64,000 bases of DNA from CAZUCE01 sp964619265 (lineage in GTDB: Bacteria; Planctomycetota; UBA1135; GCA-002686595): assembly GCA_964619265.1 (NCBI GenBank), contig CAZUCE010000002.1, positions 186,001-250,000 of the forward strand, read 5' to 3'. This document shows, one piece after another, positions 43,883-52,626 of the stretch (its first letter is position 1; every line of letters begins with the position of its first letter). The notes beneath the pieces are model-generated. The model saw only the letters and a program-made list of their open reading frames with translations, was not told the DNA's origin and did no database searches. The position numbers were made by a program, and so were the translations under genes.

Positions 43883-43961
43883 GCGGACCGTTAGGAGCTT
43901 GGAGAGAGAAAGGTTTCGGTCGGACGCAGAGCGCGCCCGTGATTGGTTTGCGGCGGCCACG

Positions 43962-45149
43962 CTAGTGCGAGGTCGTCGCCGACGGCTCCCCATCCGGGGT
44001 GCCGCCTTCGTGGCCGGGGCCTTGTTCGAGCGGGGGCGAGGGGGGCTCGGAAGACGGGGCCTCGGAAGAAGCCTCGGCCTCTTGAGCTGCGCCCTCTAAG
44101 TCGCCCTCGTGGGGCGTGAGTTCATCGTCCTGGGCAAACTCGCCGGCATCTTGCTGGGGACCGTCTTGGTTTGGACCGTCACCCGCGATCAGGTCAGCCT
44201 CGAATTCAGCGCGTGTCTTGATGTCGATGTCCCAACCGCAGAGTCGGCTGGCGAGTCGGACATTTTGGCCCTTCTTGCCGATCGCGAGACTCTGTTGATC
44301 CTCGTCGACGATGACCGTTGCGGAGTGCCGTTCGACGTCGGGGAAAATGTTGTCGATGTTGATCACGGCAGGCTTGAGGCCGTTCATGATCAGCGTCTCG
44401 AGGGAATCGCTCCAACGGATGATGTCGATGCGTTCCCCGCGAAGTTCGTCGATGACGGCCTTAATCCGCGCGCCGCGCACGCCGACACAGGCCCCAATGG
44501 GGTCGATTTTGGGGTCCGTTGAGATGACCGCCATTTTGGTGCGATAGCCCGGCTCCCGGACGACACGCTTGATCTCGATGATGTCATCGGCGATCTCGGG
44601 GACTTCGAGCTCGAAAAGACGACGGACCAAGTCGGGGTGGCTGCGGCTCACGATGATGCGAACGCGCGGCCCGTCCTTGCGCACTTCCAAGACGATGGCC
44701 CGGATGCGGTCGCCCGGCGAGAAGGTCTCGCCGCGAACGCGTTCCTCTCGAGGGAGGTAGGCCTCGGTCTTGCCAAGGTTGACGACCAGCGAGTCCGCCT
44801 CGAAGCGTTGGACCGTTCCGTGCACGAGGCTTCCGACGCGGGCTTCGTACTCGTCGTAAAGAACGTCGCGCTCTGCCTCGCGGATGCGCTGCATCAGCAC
44901 CTGCTTGCCAGACTGGGCCGCGATCCGTCCGAGGACTTCCAGGTCGAGTTCATACTCGCCTTCTTCGTCCTCGATCGTGATTTCGCCGTTTCCACGGTCG
45001 ATGGTCACTTCGAGGTCCTCTCCGGCGCCGAGCCGCTTCTTCACGGCCGAACCGATCGCCAGCTCCAGGCTCTGGAACAAGACGTCCTTGGAGATGTCGC
45101 GGTTGCGGTGAATGGCATCGACCATTCGCAGCAGTTCCTCGGGATTCAT
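43962..45149 (-). CDS. nusA: Transcription termination/antitermination factor NusA
   Basis: 395 aa from ATG 45149. The N-terminal polymerase-binding domain starts MNPEELLRMVDAIHRNRDI. The S1 domain contains GSLVHGTVQRFEADSLVVNLGK. KH1 carries DPIGACVGVRGARIKAVI, and KH2 ends with SLAIGKKGQNVRLASRLCGWDIDI. A 60-residue Glu/Ser/Pro-rich tail replaces the acidic repeats of enterobacterial NusA. It modulates pausing and termination. rimP, which often precedes nusA, is not next to it: the upstream 490 bp hold structured RNA-like sequence instead. Confidence 0.97.
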   Translation of the reverse strand: MNPEELLRMVDAIHRNRDISKDVLFQSLELAIGSAVKKRLGAGEDLEVTIDRGNGEITIEDEEGEYELDLEVLGRIAAQSGKQVLMQRIREAERDVLYDEYEARVGSLVHGTVQRFEADSLVVNLGKTEAYLPREERVRGETFSPGDRIRAIVLEVRKDGPRVRIIVSRSHPDLVRRLFELEVPEIADDIIEIKRVVREPGYRTKMAVISTDPKIDPIGACVGVRGARIKAVIDELRGERIDIIRWSDSLETLIMNGLKPAVINIDNIFPDVERHSATVIVDEDQQSLAIGKKGQNVRLASRLCGWDIDIKTRAEFEADLIAGDGPNQDGPQQDAGEFAQDDELTPHEGDLEGAAQEAEASSEAPSSEPPSPPLEQGPGHEGGTPDGEPSATTSH

Positions 45150-45640
45150 GGGATGGGATCCGAGCGCGAGGGAAAAGGAAGGGGGTGGGGAAGAGTTGGG
45201 GAGCTCGCTAGGCGCTGTGCCGGAAAACCTGTTTGGGCCAAGGGAGGCCGGGAGAGGAGTTCGGGTTCGTTGCTGGAGAGCTTGTTTTGACTGATGGGGG
45301 ACGGCAGCGCCCCGGGGAGCGCGCCGCAGGGCGACGCGTCCAGCCGGGGCGCGAGAGAGCCGAGGCCTGAAACTCGAAGGAGTGCCGAGGCCTCAAGGGG
45401 ATGAGGACCCGATTCTCCGAGGGGCGCCGACTCGCAGGGCGAGGCACCCTGCAAGGGGGCCACGCCCGGAGTCGCGAGACGGCTCCAGGACCCAAGAGTT
45501 TGTTATAAGCGTCAGTTCGAGTCAATGATTCCAGGGCATGCTTCGCGCGACCTCGGAATAGGGAGGGTTCGGTTTCGGACCGGCTGGAACCAGGCTCGTC
45601 CTCCGCTCGCGCTCCCGTCCTCCTAGATCCCGCTCGAACC
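45150..45640 (-). other. Structured leader/intergenic region upstream of nusA
   Basis: 491 bp between divergent nusA and a sigma-54-activator-like gene, with no recognisable gene. On the minus strand a TATAAC -10-like hexamer lies at 45502-45507. Three strong hairpin units follow towards nusA. First, CTTGCAGGG/CCCTGCGAG (9 bp, one G-U) is enclosed by GGGCG/CGCCC and CTCC/GGAG. Second, GAGGCCT/AGGCCTC encloses ACTC/GAGT. Third, CGCCCCGG/CCGGGGCG has a GC-rich interior. A transcript from this promoter would carry about 340 nt of leader. No T-box, tRNA or tmRNA signature was found. It may be autoregulatory for the nusA operon, or a separate small RNA. Confidence 0.45.
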
Positions 45641-46735
45641 ATGCCTTCTCCGCGAGACGCGCGACCCGCTACCTCCGACGAGGCGGCAGCCAGCTCTCCC
45701 CGCCCGGAGTCCCGCGAGGCTCAGGGCTCGGATTCCCCGGGGACGGCGGGGCGCGGCCCTGGGGCCCATTCGGCCACGAGCCCGGCCCAGGCCCAGTTCC
45801 TGGGGCAGCTGGACACCGTGGCAGGCAGCGAGGCGACTGTTTTGCTGGTCGGTGAGAGCGGCAGCGGCAAAAGCCTGGCGGCGAAGCGCCTGCACGAGCA
45901 GAGCCAGCGGGCGGAAGGGCCGTACGTCTCGGTCCACTTGGGGGCCCTGCCGGCCAGCTTGATCGAGTCGGAGTTGTTCGGACACGTGAAGGGCGCCTTC
46001 ACCGACGCTCGCCGGGATCGGCTGGGCGCCTTTCGGCGGGCCGAGGGGGGCACCCTCGTCCTGGAAGACCTCACCCTCCTGCCGCAGGAATTCCAGGTGA
46101 AGCTGCTCCGGGCCCTGCAGGAGCGGGTTGTCGAGCCGCTCGGCGGGGAGGGCCCGGTCCCGATCAATGTGCGTTTCGCCGCGACCACCCATGCCGACCT
46201 GCTCGGCGAAGTGGAGTCCGGACGGTTCCGCGAAGACCTCTATTACAGGCTCGCGGTGGTCACGCTGGAAGTGCCTCCGCTGCGAGCCCGAATCCCCGAG
46301 ATCCCCGGCCTCGCGACCCGGCTGCTGAAGCGAATCGCAGACCGGCTAGGCGCCACGGCTCGCCCGCTCGGGGCGCAGGCCATGGAACGCCTGACCTCCC
46401 ATGCTTGGCCAGGCAACGTCCGCGAGCTCGAAAACGCCCTGGAGCGGGTCACCGCGCTGCGCGCCGGCGGCGGCGAGATTGAAGTCGCGGAATTCGATTT
46501 CCTAGAAGAGTCGCTGAGCGGGGTTTCCGAGGAGCTCGCCAGGCGGGCGCTGTCCCATGGGATCGGCCTCCTCGAGTTCGAACAAGCCTTGCTCGCGCGC
46601 GCCCTGGAGGAGTCCCGCGGAAACGTCAGCGCGGCTTCGCGGGCTGTGGGACTGACCCGCCGGGCGTTTGAATACCGGTTGGAAAAGTCGCCCCGCGAGG
46701 GCGAGTCTTCGCAGGCTGACCCCGAGAAAGCATGA
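45641..46735 (+). CDS. Sigma-54 activator-type AAA+ ATPase with Fis-like HTH, no receiver domain
   Basis: 364 aa. Residues 1-50 are a disordered Ser/Pro/Ala stretch, with no sensor or receiver domain. The AAA+ module has Walker A VGESGSGKSLAAK (71-83), ESELFGHVKGAFTDARRDRLG with GAFTDA at 118-123 (GAFTGA in typical activators), Walker B GGTLVLEDLTLL, and an R-finger region REDLYYRLAVVTLEVPPLRAR. HAWPGNVRELENALER ends the module. The C-terminus has a Fis-type helix-turn-helix (GNVSAASRAVGLTRRAFEYRLEK). It would open sigma-54 promoters, controlled by level or partners because no input domain is present. The next gene overlaps or follows closely. Confidence 0.88.
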   Translation: MPSPRDARPATSDEAAASSPRPESREAQGSDSPGTAGRGPGAHSATSPAQAQFLGQLDTVAGSEATVLLVGESGSGKSLAAKRLHEQSQRAEGPYVSVHLGALPASLIESELFGHVKGAFTDARRDRLGAFRRAEGGTLVLEDLTLLPQEFQVKLLRALQERVVEPLGGEGPVPINVRFAATTHADLLGEVESGRFREDLYYRLAVVTLEVPPLRARIPEIPGLATRLLKRIADRLGATARPLGAQAMERLTSHAWPGNVRELENALERVTALRAGGGEIEVAEFDFLEESLSGVSEELARRALSHGIGLLEFEQALLARALEESRGNVSAASRAVGLTRRAFEYRLEKSPREGESSQADPEKA

Positions 46736-46797
46736 ACCTTCGCCCAAGCAGGAGCATTCGCCTCCGCACCCCGAGTCGTTCTTTCGGAGTCGCATCC

Positions 46798-49302
46798 ATG
46801 CTGCGGACCCGGCCCGGCTTGTTCGGGTGCTGGGTGTTTGCAGTCTTTGCCGGCTTCGCCTCCGGGCAGACGGTCCCCGCGCCGGACGTCCAGTCTTCGG
46901 GAGCGGCCTTGGGGGCTGGGCGAGCCGAACGCCTGGAGCAAGCGCTCGCCCGGGCCGATTGGCCGGGTCCTGAGCGCTTGGCGGGTGCGCTCGAAGCCGC
47001 TTCAGATCCGGATCCGGATCTGCGCGCCCTTGCGGTGGGAACCCTGTCGAAAGCGGAGTGGGGCAACGAGCGCCTCGAGGAGCGCGTCAGCGCTCTGGCG
47101 GTGATCGCGCGGAACGACCCTTCGGCTCGGCTGCGCGGAATGGCCCTCGAGGCGCTGGGCGCTTTCGAGTCACCAAATTCGGCAACCGCGCTCGAAGCTT
47201 TGTGCGCGGACTCCTACGGGTCCGAGGCGCTGGCCGCGGCCCAAGCCTTGGTCGGCCTGCGGAGCTCGACCGAGGCGATCGATCGCCTGGTGCGGCGCGG
47301 GTTGGCCGAGCCCGGAGCGGTCGATTCTCGGGCGCTCGCGGAGTTGCTGGAGGCCTATGGCGAAAGCCTGGCCGAGCGCCCGGACGCAGGGCTCGACCCC
47401 GCTTCCCGCGCGCCGTTGATCGCCGGTCGTCGCCACCCCGATGGGGCGATTCGAGCCGCGGCCGCCCGCGGGATCACGCGGGCCTTGGAGCGGTTTCTGT
47501 GGCTCGGCCGGGAGGCCCGGATTGGCGGTTTCTTGGAAGGCTGTGCTGCGGATGGCCTCGAGCTGCGGGACCTCGGCTATCGCGCCGCGGCGCTGCTGAT
47601 CTCGCGCGGCAGCGACGCAAGCTTGGCCTTGGGCTTCGCCGAGCGACTCGCGGATCGCGTGGATCCGGAGTTCGAGCGAGTCGACCCGCTAGCCTCCGCG
47701 ACCCAACGGTTCCATGGTCACTACTTGTGTGCGGCGATCCACCTCGCCGAGCGGAAACCAGCGCTGGCCTACCCCCGGCTTCTGCGTGCCGAGCAAGCCC
47801 TGATCGCCATCTTGCAGACGCGTCCGGAGACCCGCCGGCGTCACAATGCCCCATCGGAGCCCGATGCAACGGCCGCGGTGGACGCGGCCGAGCGACTGTC
47901 GATGTGCCGGGTGCTGTTCGCCTGCGTCCGTCTTTCAGAGGGCGCTGCAACCGACGACCCCGATGTGGTGGCCGCCCTGCGCTCCGCGCACACCGAGTCC
48001 CTGCGGGCTGGGTGGATCGCTGCGGAGGCCGACTTGGACACGGGGGGCGGAACCCTCGAAACGGTGCTCGACCGCGACCTCGGGCCCCGGCGTTTGCTTG
48101 CCGGCAACGATCGCTTGCCGGGTTGGTCGCGGGCCGAGTGGCTCGAACTGCTCGAACGCCTCGGTGACGCGTTCGCTGGTGTGGCCGGCCCCGAACTGCC
48201 CGGGTTCGAAGGCTCGGAGCTGCCGCGAGCCGAAGATTCGGACGCGCTGGCCGACCCGCTGCGGCGCCAACTGTTGGAGCGCACCCTGGTCGCCCGAGTG
48301 AACGCGGTTTCGGCGCGCATCGCGGATCCAGAAGAGGCCGGCAACCGGAGGCTTTGGCTCCAGGTCGAGCAGAGTCTGCTGGCCAAGCTGGCCCAGCAGG
48401 ACGATCGGGTGTTCTGGGAAGAGCGAACTCCGTCCCTGGCTGCGCTGGATTTGGCGCGGGAATGGCGCCAGGCGGGGGAGTCCCAGCGGGCCGTGGATTT
48501 GGCGCTCGCCCTGCGCAAGGCCTTGGCGGGTCCGGAAGACGACCGCGAGATTCCGCTGGGAGCGATCTTCCGGGATTGGCTGGAAGCGCGGGTGTCGCTC
48601 GTGCTGGGCTCGGCGCTGTCCGACCTCGATCGGCCGGAGGAAGCCGAAGCGGAGCTGCTCGCGGCCCACGGACGCTTGGAAGCCCTCGAAAACACGCTTG
48701 AATCGCGGCTCGCCGATCTGGAACAGGGTCGCTTGGGTGTCCGGGTCCTCGAGGAGGTAGATCCCCTCCAGCGACGCGTACTGGAAGGCCAGCGCGACCA
48801 AACGCAGCGGTTGCGAGCCGATGTTTTGGTGTCGCTGGCAGTGAATGCGAACGTGAAGCAGGGCCAACCGGAGCGGGCACTGGACTACTTCGAGCGCGCC
48901 CACGAGCTTGAGCAAAGTGAGTTCATGACCGTGCTGGCCGCCTGCTATCGCGCAAGGGCCGGTCGATTCGTGGAGGCTCGCTTCCTGCTTGACCGCCTGT
49001 CCTCTTCCCCCGAACTCGCCTACAACTTGGCTTGCACCTACGCGCTCATGGGGGACGAGCCACGGGCGCTCGACGCTTTGGAACAGGACCTCTTGGACCT
49101 GGAGCGAACGCCGGCTGCCCTGGATCGCCAGAAGCGCTGGGCTGCCGAGGATCCGGATCTGTCGAATCTCCGGGAAAATCCGCGTTTCCTGGAACTGGTT
49201 CGCGTGGAGTCCGGCGAAGCCGAGCAGGCCCCGGGAGACGGTTCGACGAACGAGGCTCCCGCAAATCTCGAGGGCCCGTCCGGCTCGGAAGAGGGAAACT
49301 AA
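46798..49302 (+). CDS. Secreted HEAT/TPR-repeat protein
   Basis: 834 aa from ATG 46798, where the signal peptide begins (RPGLFGCWVFAVFAGFASG, cleavage near SGQ). An upstream ATG at 46732 overlaps the previous stop but adds 22 Arg/Ser-rich residues. Residues 30-330 are helical pairs resembling HEAT/PBS-lyase repeats (DPDLRALAVGTLSKAEWGNE, DPSARLRGMALEALGAFESP). Residues 560-800 include TPR-like helices (AEAELLAAHGRLEALEN, QPERALDYFERAHELEQ, AYNLACTYALMGDEPRALDALEQ). Likely a periplasmic scaffold. It may be co-transcribed with the regulator before it. Confidence 0.75.
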   Translation: MLRTRPGLFGCWVFAVFAGFASGQTVPAPDVQSSGAALGAGRAERLEQALARADWPGPERLAGALEAASDPDPDLRALAVGTLSKAEWGNERLEERVSALAVIARNDPSARLRGMALEALGAFESPNSATALEALCADSYGSEALAAAQALVGLRSSTEAIDRLVRRGLAEPGAVDSRALAELLEAYGESLAERPDAGLDPASRAPLIAGRRHPDGAIRAAAARGITRALERFLWLGREARIGGFLEGCAADGLELRDLGYRAAALLISRGSDASLALGFAERLADRVDPEFERVDPLASATQRFHGHYLCAAIHLAERKPALAYPRLLRAEQALIAILQTRPETRRRHNAPSEPDATAAVDAAERLSMCRVLFACVRLSEGAATDDPDVVAALRSAHTESLRAGWIAAEADLDTGGGTLETVLDRDLGPRRLLAGNDRLPGWSRAEWLELLERLGDAFAGVAGPELPGFEGSELPRAEDSDALADPLRRQLLERTLVARVNAVSARIADPEEAGNRRLWLQVEQSLLAKLAQQDDRVFWEERTPSLAALDLAREWRQAGESQRAVDLALALRKALAGPEDDREIPLGAIFRDWLEARVSLVLGSALSDLDRPEEAEAELLAAHGRLEALENTLESRLADLEQGRLGVRVLEEVDPLQRRVLEGQRDQTQRLRADVLVSLAVNANVKQGQPERALDYFERAHELEQSEFMTVLAACYRARAGRFVEARFLLDRLSSSPELAYNLACTYALMGDEPRALDALEQDLLDLERTPAALDRQKRWAAEDPDLSNLRENPRFLELVRVESGEAEQAPGDGSTNEAPANLEGPSGSEEGN

Positions 49303-49308
49303 TTGGCG

Positions 49309-50094
49309 ATGAAAGGAGACCGCAAGGAGCTGCTGAAGACCCAGCGTTCTCCCCTGCGCAGCGCGCTGTTCGGGGTGGCCAACTTCGTGCTCCACGGGCT
49401 AGAACGGATCATCGCCGGAACTTCGCGCGTGGACACCACGCCGTTTTTGACCCGCCGCGGCTTCGATTGGGCCAAGGACTTTGAAGATCGCTGGGAGGAA
49501 ATCCACGGGGAGATTAGCGCCTTGATGGCGCGCAAAGAGGACCTTCCGAACTTCCAGGAGATCAGCAAAGACCAAGACCTGCTGACCCAGGACGACCTGT
49601 GGAAGACGGTTTTCCTCGAGGCCTACGGGGTGCGCTCGATGGCCAATCGCGCGCGCTGCCCGGTGACCGCCGAACTTTGCGACCGGGTACCGGGACTCAA
49701 ACTGGTCATGTTCTCGGCCTTGGGGGGCGGCAAGCACATCCCGGCTCACCGGGGGCCGTGGAAAGGGGTGGTTCGCTACCACCTCGGACTGGAGATCCCC
49801 GAACCGGCGGGCTCCGCGCGAATCCGGGTCGGCGAGGAAACCCGCGCCTGGCGGGCAGGCGAGGGCATGTTGTTCGACGACTCGTTCAACCATGAAGTTT
49901 GGAACGATTCGGATCAGGATCGCGTGGTGCTGTTTCTGGACGTCGTCCGGCCCTGCCGCTGGCCGGGGAACTGGCTGAACGGTCTGGTCCTGTGGGCGAT
50001 CGCGCGGTCGCCGTTCGTTCGGGACCTCGAGCGCAATCAACAGGCCTGGGAAGAACGCTTCGCGGCCCTGGAGGCCGGCACGCCGACTGCCTGA
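49309..50094 (+). CDS. Aspartyl/asparaginyl beta-hydroxylase family dioxygenase (LpxO-like)
   Basis: 261 aa from ATG 49309 (GTG/TTG alternatives are 6 bp away). The catalytic core shows GGGKHIPAHRGPWKGVVRYHLGLEIP (first Fe-binding His and surrounding Arg), FDDSFNHEVWNDSDQDRVVLFLDVVRP (second His and the 2-oxoglutarate-binding Arg). A hydrophobic stretch near the N-terminus (SALFGVANFVLHGLERII) and one near the C-terminus (GLVLWAIARSPFV) suggest membrane contact, as in LpxO, which hydroxylates lipid A acyl chains using Fe(II), O2 and 2-oxoglutarate. A peptide target is possible. Confidence 0.85.
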   Translation: MKGDRKELLKTQRSPLRSALFGVANFVLHGLERIIAGTSRVDTTPFLTRRGFDWAKDFEDRWEEIHGEISALMARKEDLPNFQEISKDQDLLTQDDLWKTVFLEAYGVRSMANRARCPVTAELCDRVPGLKLVMFSALGGGKHIPAHRGPWKGVVRYHLGLEIPEPAGSARIRVGEETRAWRAGEGMLFDDSFNHEVWNDSDQDRVVLFLDVVRPCRWPGNWLNGLVLWAIARSPFVRDLERNQQAWEERFAALEAGTPTA

Positions 50095-50289
50095 GCGGCT
50101 GCGGCGACGCGGGCCCCGGCTGCGCCGGAGAGGTTTCGGGTCTGCGGGGGCCGGCCTCGGCCCTTCGAATTTCCGCCGCGCTTTTTTTCCGAGCACCTTT
50201 TTCTACCGCAGCTTTTTTCACCGGAGCTTGCCGTTGAACTGGTTTCGCCAGGCGCGGCTCCCGGCGGCGCGAGTACACTCCGCGCCTCT

Positions 50290-51504
50290 ATGGGCAAGGT
50301 GATCACAACAGGCAAGGGCCGCAGATGGCTTCGCGGTGGGCATCCGTGGCTGTACAGCGATGACATCGCGGCAGCCGAGGGCACTCCCGGCGAATTGGTT
50401 CCGATGTTCGGTCCGAACGACGAGGCACTGGGTTGGGGGTTGTTCTCCAACGCGTCGCGGATCGCAGTTCGTCGGGTGACGACGCGACCGGAGCAACCCG
50501 ATCGGGCGTTCTGGGCTGCTCGGGTGGGCGTCGCGATCGATCGTCGAGCCCGGCTCGGTCTCCTTGAGGAGGGCGGAGCTTGCCGCTTGATTGCGGGAGA
50601 CTCCGAGCAACTCCCCGGTCTGGTCGTCGATCGCTACGCCGATACTCTGGTGATTCAGAGCGGCTGTCAGGGATCGGACCGGATGCGCGATTTCTTGCTC
50701 GAGTTGATTCTTGAGGCGACGCCCTTCGAGGTCCGTGCAGTGCTCGATCGATCGGACAGCGGGGTTCGCCGCTTCGAAGAGCTTGAGCCGCGGGTTGAAT
50801 GGCTGAAGGGCGGGCCCCCGGAGGGGGGAGCCGTGGAACCCCTACTGGTGCGCGAGGGCGATCTCACCTACGAGGTCGACGTGATCGGAGGCCACAAGAC
50901 CGGACACTACTTGGACCAGCGCGAGAACCGTCAGCGCGCTGCGTCCTTGGCTGCGGCCTGCGGCAGCGAGGCCCGTGTGTTGGATGCGTTCAGCTACGAC
51001 GGCTTGTTCGGAATTCGCTGCGCCATGGCCGGGGCTCGCGAGGTGATCTGTCTCGATCAGAACGCCGGAGCCGGCGAACGCGTGATGCGCAATGCGGAGC
51101 GCAACGGGGTGGCGGATCGCGTGAAGTTCGTGAAGGCCAACGCGATGACCGAGCTGCGCTCGCTGGAGCAGGCCGGGGAGAAGTTCGACCTGGTCATCTG
51201 TGATCCGCCGGCCTTCGCTCGCAATCGAAGAGAGGCCAAGGGAGCTTCGCGGGGCTATCGCGAGGTCAACCTGCGCGCGATGCGCCTGCTCGGAGAGCAG
51301 GGGGTTTTGGTAAGCGCCTCCTGTTCGTACAACGTCTCCCGGGAAGAATTCGTCGGTCACTTGGAGCACGCCGCCCGCGATGCGGGACGTGACGCCTGGC
51401 TGCTCGATGTCAGCTCGGCTGCGTCCGACCATCCCGTGTTGCTTGGTTTGCCCGAAAGCAGCTACCTGAAGTGCGCCTTCCTCGAGGTGCGGGAGCGGGC
51501 ATGA
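50290..51504 (+). CDS. Class I rRNA methyltransferase, RlmI/RlmK-like (PUA + Rossmann)
   Basis: 404 aa. An N-terminal PUA-type RNA-binding domain (KGRRWLRGGHPWLYSDDI) is followed by the EEHA-like middle and the GHKTGHYLDQRENR entry to the SAM domain. Motif I is RVLDAFSYDGLFGIRCAMAG, motif IV DLVICDPPAFAR, and a VSASCSYNVSREEF segment holds the candidate catalytic Cys. E. coli RlmI makes m5C1962 in 23S rRNA; the same function is the best guess. The 195-bp gap upstream has three T-runs (50182-50188, 50198-50202, 50213-50218), rare in this GC-rich DNA. Its stop overlaps the thiS start (ATGA). Confidence 0.9.
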   Translation: MGKVITTGKGRRWLRGGHPWLYSDDIAAAEGTPGELVPMFGPNDEALGWGLFSNASRIAVRRVTTRPEQPDRAFWAARVGVAIDRRARLGLLEEGGACRLIAGDSEQLPGLVVDRYADTLVIQSGCQGSDRMRDFLLELILEATPFEVRAVLDRSDSGVRRFEELEPRVEWLKGGPPEGGAVEPLLVREGDLTYEVDVIGGHKTGHYLDQRENRQRAASLAAACGSEARVLDAFSYDGLFGIRCAMAGAREVICLDQNAGAGERVMRNAERNGVADRVKFVKANAMTELRSLEQAGEKFDLVICDPPAFARNRREAKGASRGYREVNLRAMRLLGEQGVLVSASCSYNVSREEFVGHLEHAARDAGRDAWLLDVSSAASDHPVLLGLPESSYLKCAFLEVRERA

Positions 51505-51710
51505 GTTCGATCCGTGTCACCGTGAATGGGGAGGGGCGCGAGCTGCCTGCTGGGACCACGATCGGTCAGCTGGTCGCGGACTCCGGCTTGCCCGAAAAGG
51601 CCGTCGCCGTCGAAGTGAACGAGCGTCTCGTGCCACGGGCGGAGCGCGCGGACCATCCGGTCCGCGATGGAGATCGGGTCGAGCTGGTCACCCTGGTGGG
51701 CGGCGGTTGA
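51501..51710 (+). CDS. thiS: Sulfur carrier protein ThiS
   Basis: 69 aa, starting in the ATGA overlap with the methyltransferase. It has a beta-grasp, ubiquitin-like pattern: SIRVTVNGEGRELP at the N-terminus, NERLVPRAE in the middle, and the C-terminal VTLVGGG with the Gly-Gly end that is adenylated and thiocarboxylated by ThiF. It delivers sulfur to ThiG for the thiazole ring of thiamine. It sits 64 bp before thiG, the usual order. Confidence 0.95.
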   Translation: MSSIRVTVNGEGRELPAGTTIGQLVADSGLPEKAVAVEVNERLVPRAERADHPVRDGDRVELVTLVGGG

Positions 51711-51774
51711 ACGGATTTTTCGAAGGGGTTCGAAGCCCTTAGCTTTGCTTCCCACCGATGGACGGAATCAAGAC

Positions 51775-52626
51775 ATGACCGAATCGCAATCAGCCCTCGA
51801 GCAACAGGCCGTCGCCGACGAGCCGCTGCGTATCGGGAGCCGGAGTTTTCGTTCGCGGCTCTTCGTGGGCACGGGCAAGTACAAAGACTTCGGCGAGACG
51901 GCCAAGGCGCTCGAACTGTCGGGCGCCGAGGTGGTGACCGTGGCGGTTCGGCGGGTCAATTTGGACCCTTCGGAAGGGGAGTCCCTACTCGACCACGTGG
52001 ATCCTGATCGGTACACGATCCTGCCCAACACCGCCGGCTGCTTCGACAAGGATTCGGCGATTCGCGTGGCCGAGCTCTCGCGCGATTTGCTCGGCACGGA
52101 CCTGATTAAGCTCGAGGTACTCGGAGACGAAAAGACCCTGCTCCCGGATCCTATTGGAACGCTGGAAGCCACCAAGGAGTTGGCTTCGCGCGGCTTCGAA
52201 GTCTGGGTCTACACCTCGGATGATCCGCGACTTGGGGTCCGGCTCGAACAGGCCGGCGCCAAAGCGGTCATGCCCGCGGGTTCACCGATCGGCTCGGGTC
52301 AGGGGATTCTCAATCCCAACGCGATTCGCATCCTGATGGAATTGGTCTCGGTGCCGGTCGTCGTGGACGCGGGGGTTGGAACGGCCAGCCACGTTTCGGC
52401 GGCGTTCGAGCTGGGGGCTGAAGGTGTGCTGCTCAACACCGCGATCGCTGGCGCGGCCGACCCGCTGCGGATGGCCGTGGCCATGCGCCACGCGGCGCAG
52501 GCCGGCCGGCAGGCTTTCCTCGCCGGAAGGATCGGAACCAAGCTATACGCGAACGCATCTTCGCCCCTTGAGGGGCGCATCGCTGGAGCCGCCCAAGCGG
52601 TTCGGCAGGGGGTTCCTGGCGAATGA
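51775..52626 (+). CDS. thiG: Thiazole synthase ThiG
   Basis: 283 aa from ATG 51775. (beta/alpha)8 barrel landmarks: RLFVGTGKYKDF, EVVTVAVRRVNLD (active-site region), ILPNTAGCFDKDSAIRVAELSRD, LIKLEVLGDEKTLLPD with the Schiff-base Lys, VMPAGSPIGSGQG, VVVDAGVGTASHVSAAFELGAEGVLLNTAIAGAADP. It forms the thiamine thiazole phosphate from DXP, dehydroglycine and ThiS-thiocarboxylate. Other thi genes are not in the window. Its stop overlaps the CPBP gene start (ATGA). Confidence 0.97.
   Translation: MTESQSALEQQAVADEPLRIGSRSFRSRLFVGTGKYKDFGETAKALELSGAEVVTVAVRRVNLDPSEGESLLDHVDPDRYTILPNTAGCFDKDSAIRVAELSRDLLGTDLIKLEVLGDEKTLLPDPIGTLEATKELASRGFEVWVYTSDDPRLGVRLEQAGAKAVMPAGSPIGSGQGILNPNAIRILMELVSVPVVVDAGVGTASHVSAAFELGAEGVLLNTAIAGAADPLRMAVAMRHAAQAGRQAFLAGRIGTKLYANASSPLEGRIAGAAQAVRQGVPGE

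Noticed and set aside
43745..43961. ylxR between nusA and infB
   Set aside because: The 217-bp gap has no open frame with YlxR features on the minus strand.
45520..45525. TTGACT as a -35 element for the nusA promoter
   Set aside because: Only 12 bp from TATAAC, too close for a sigma-70 promoter.
50164..50220. Phased T-tracts as a bent-DNA promoter element
   Set aside because: Spacing is about 15-16 bp, not helical phase; more likely incidental or part of a weak terminator.
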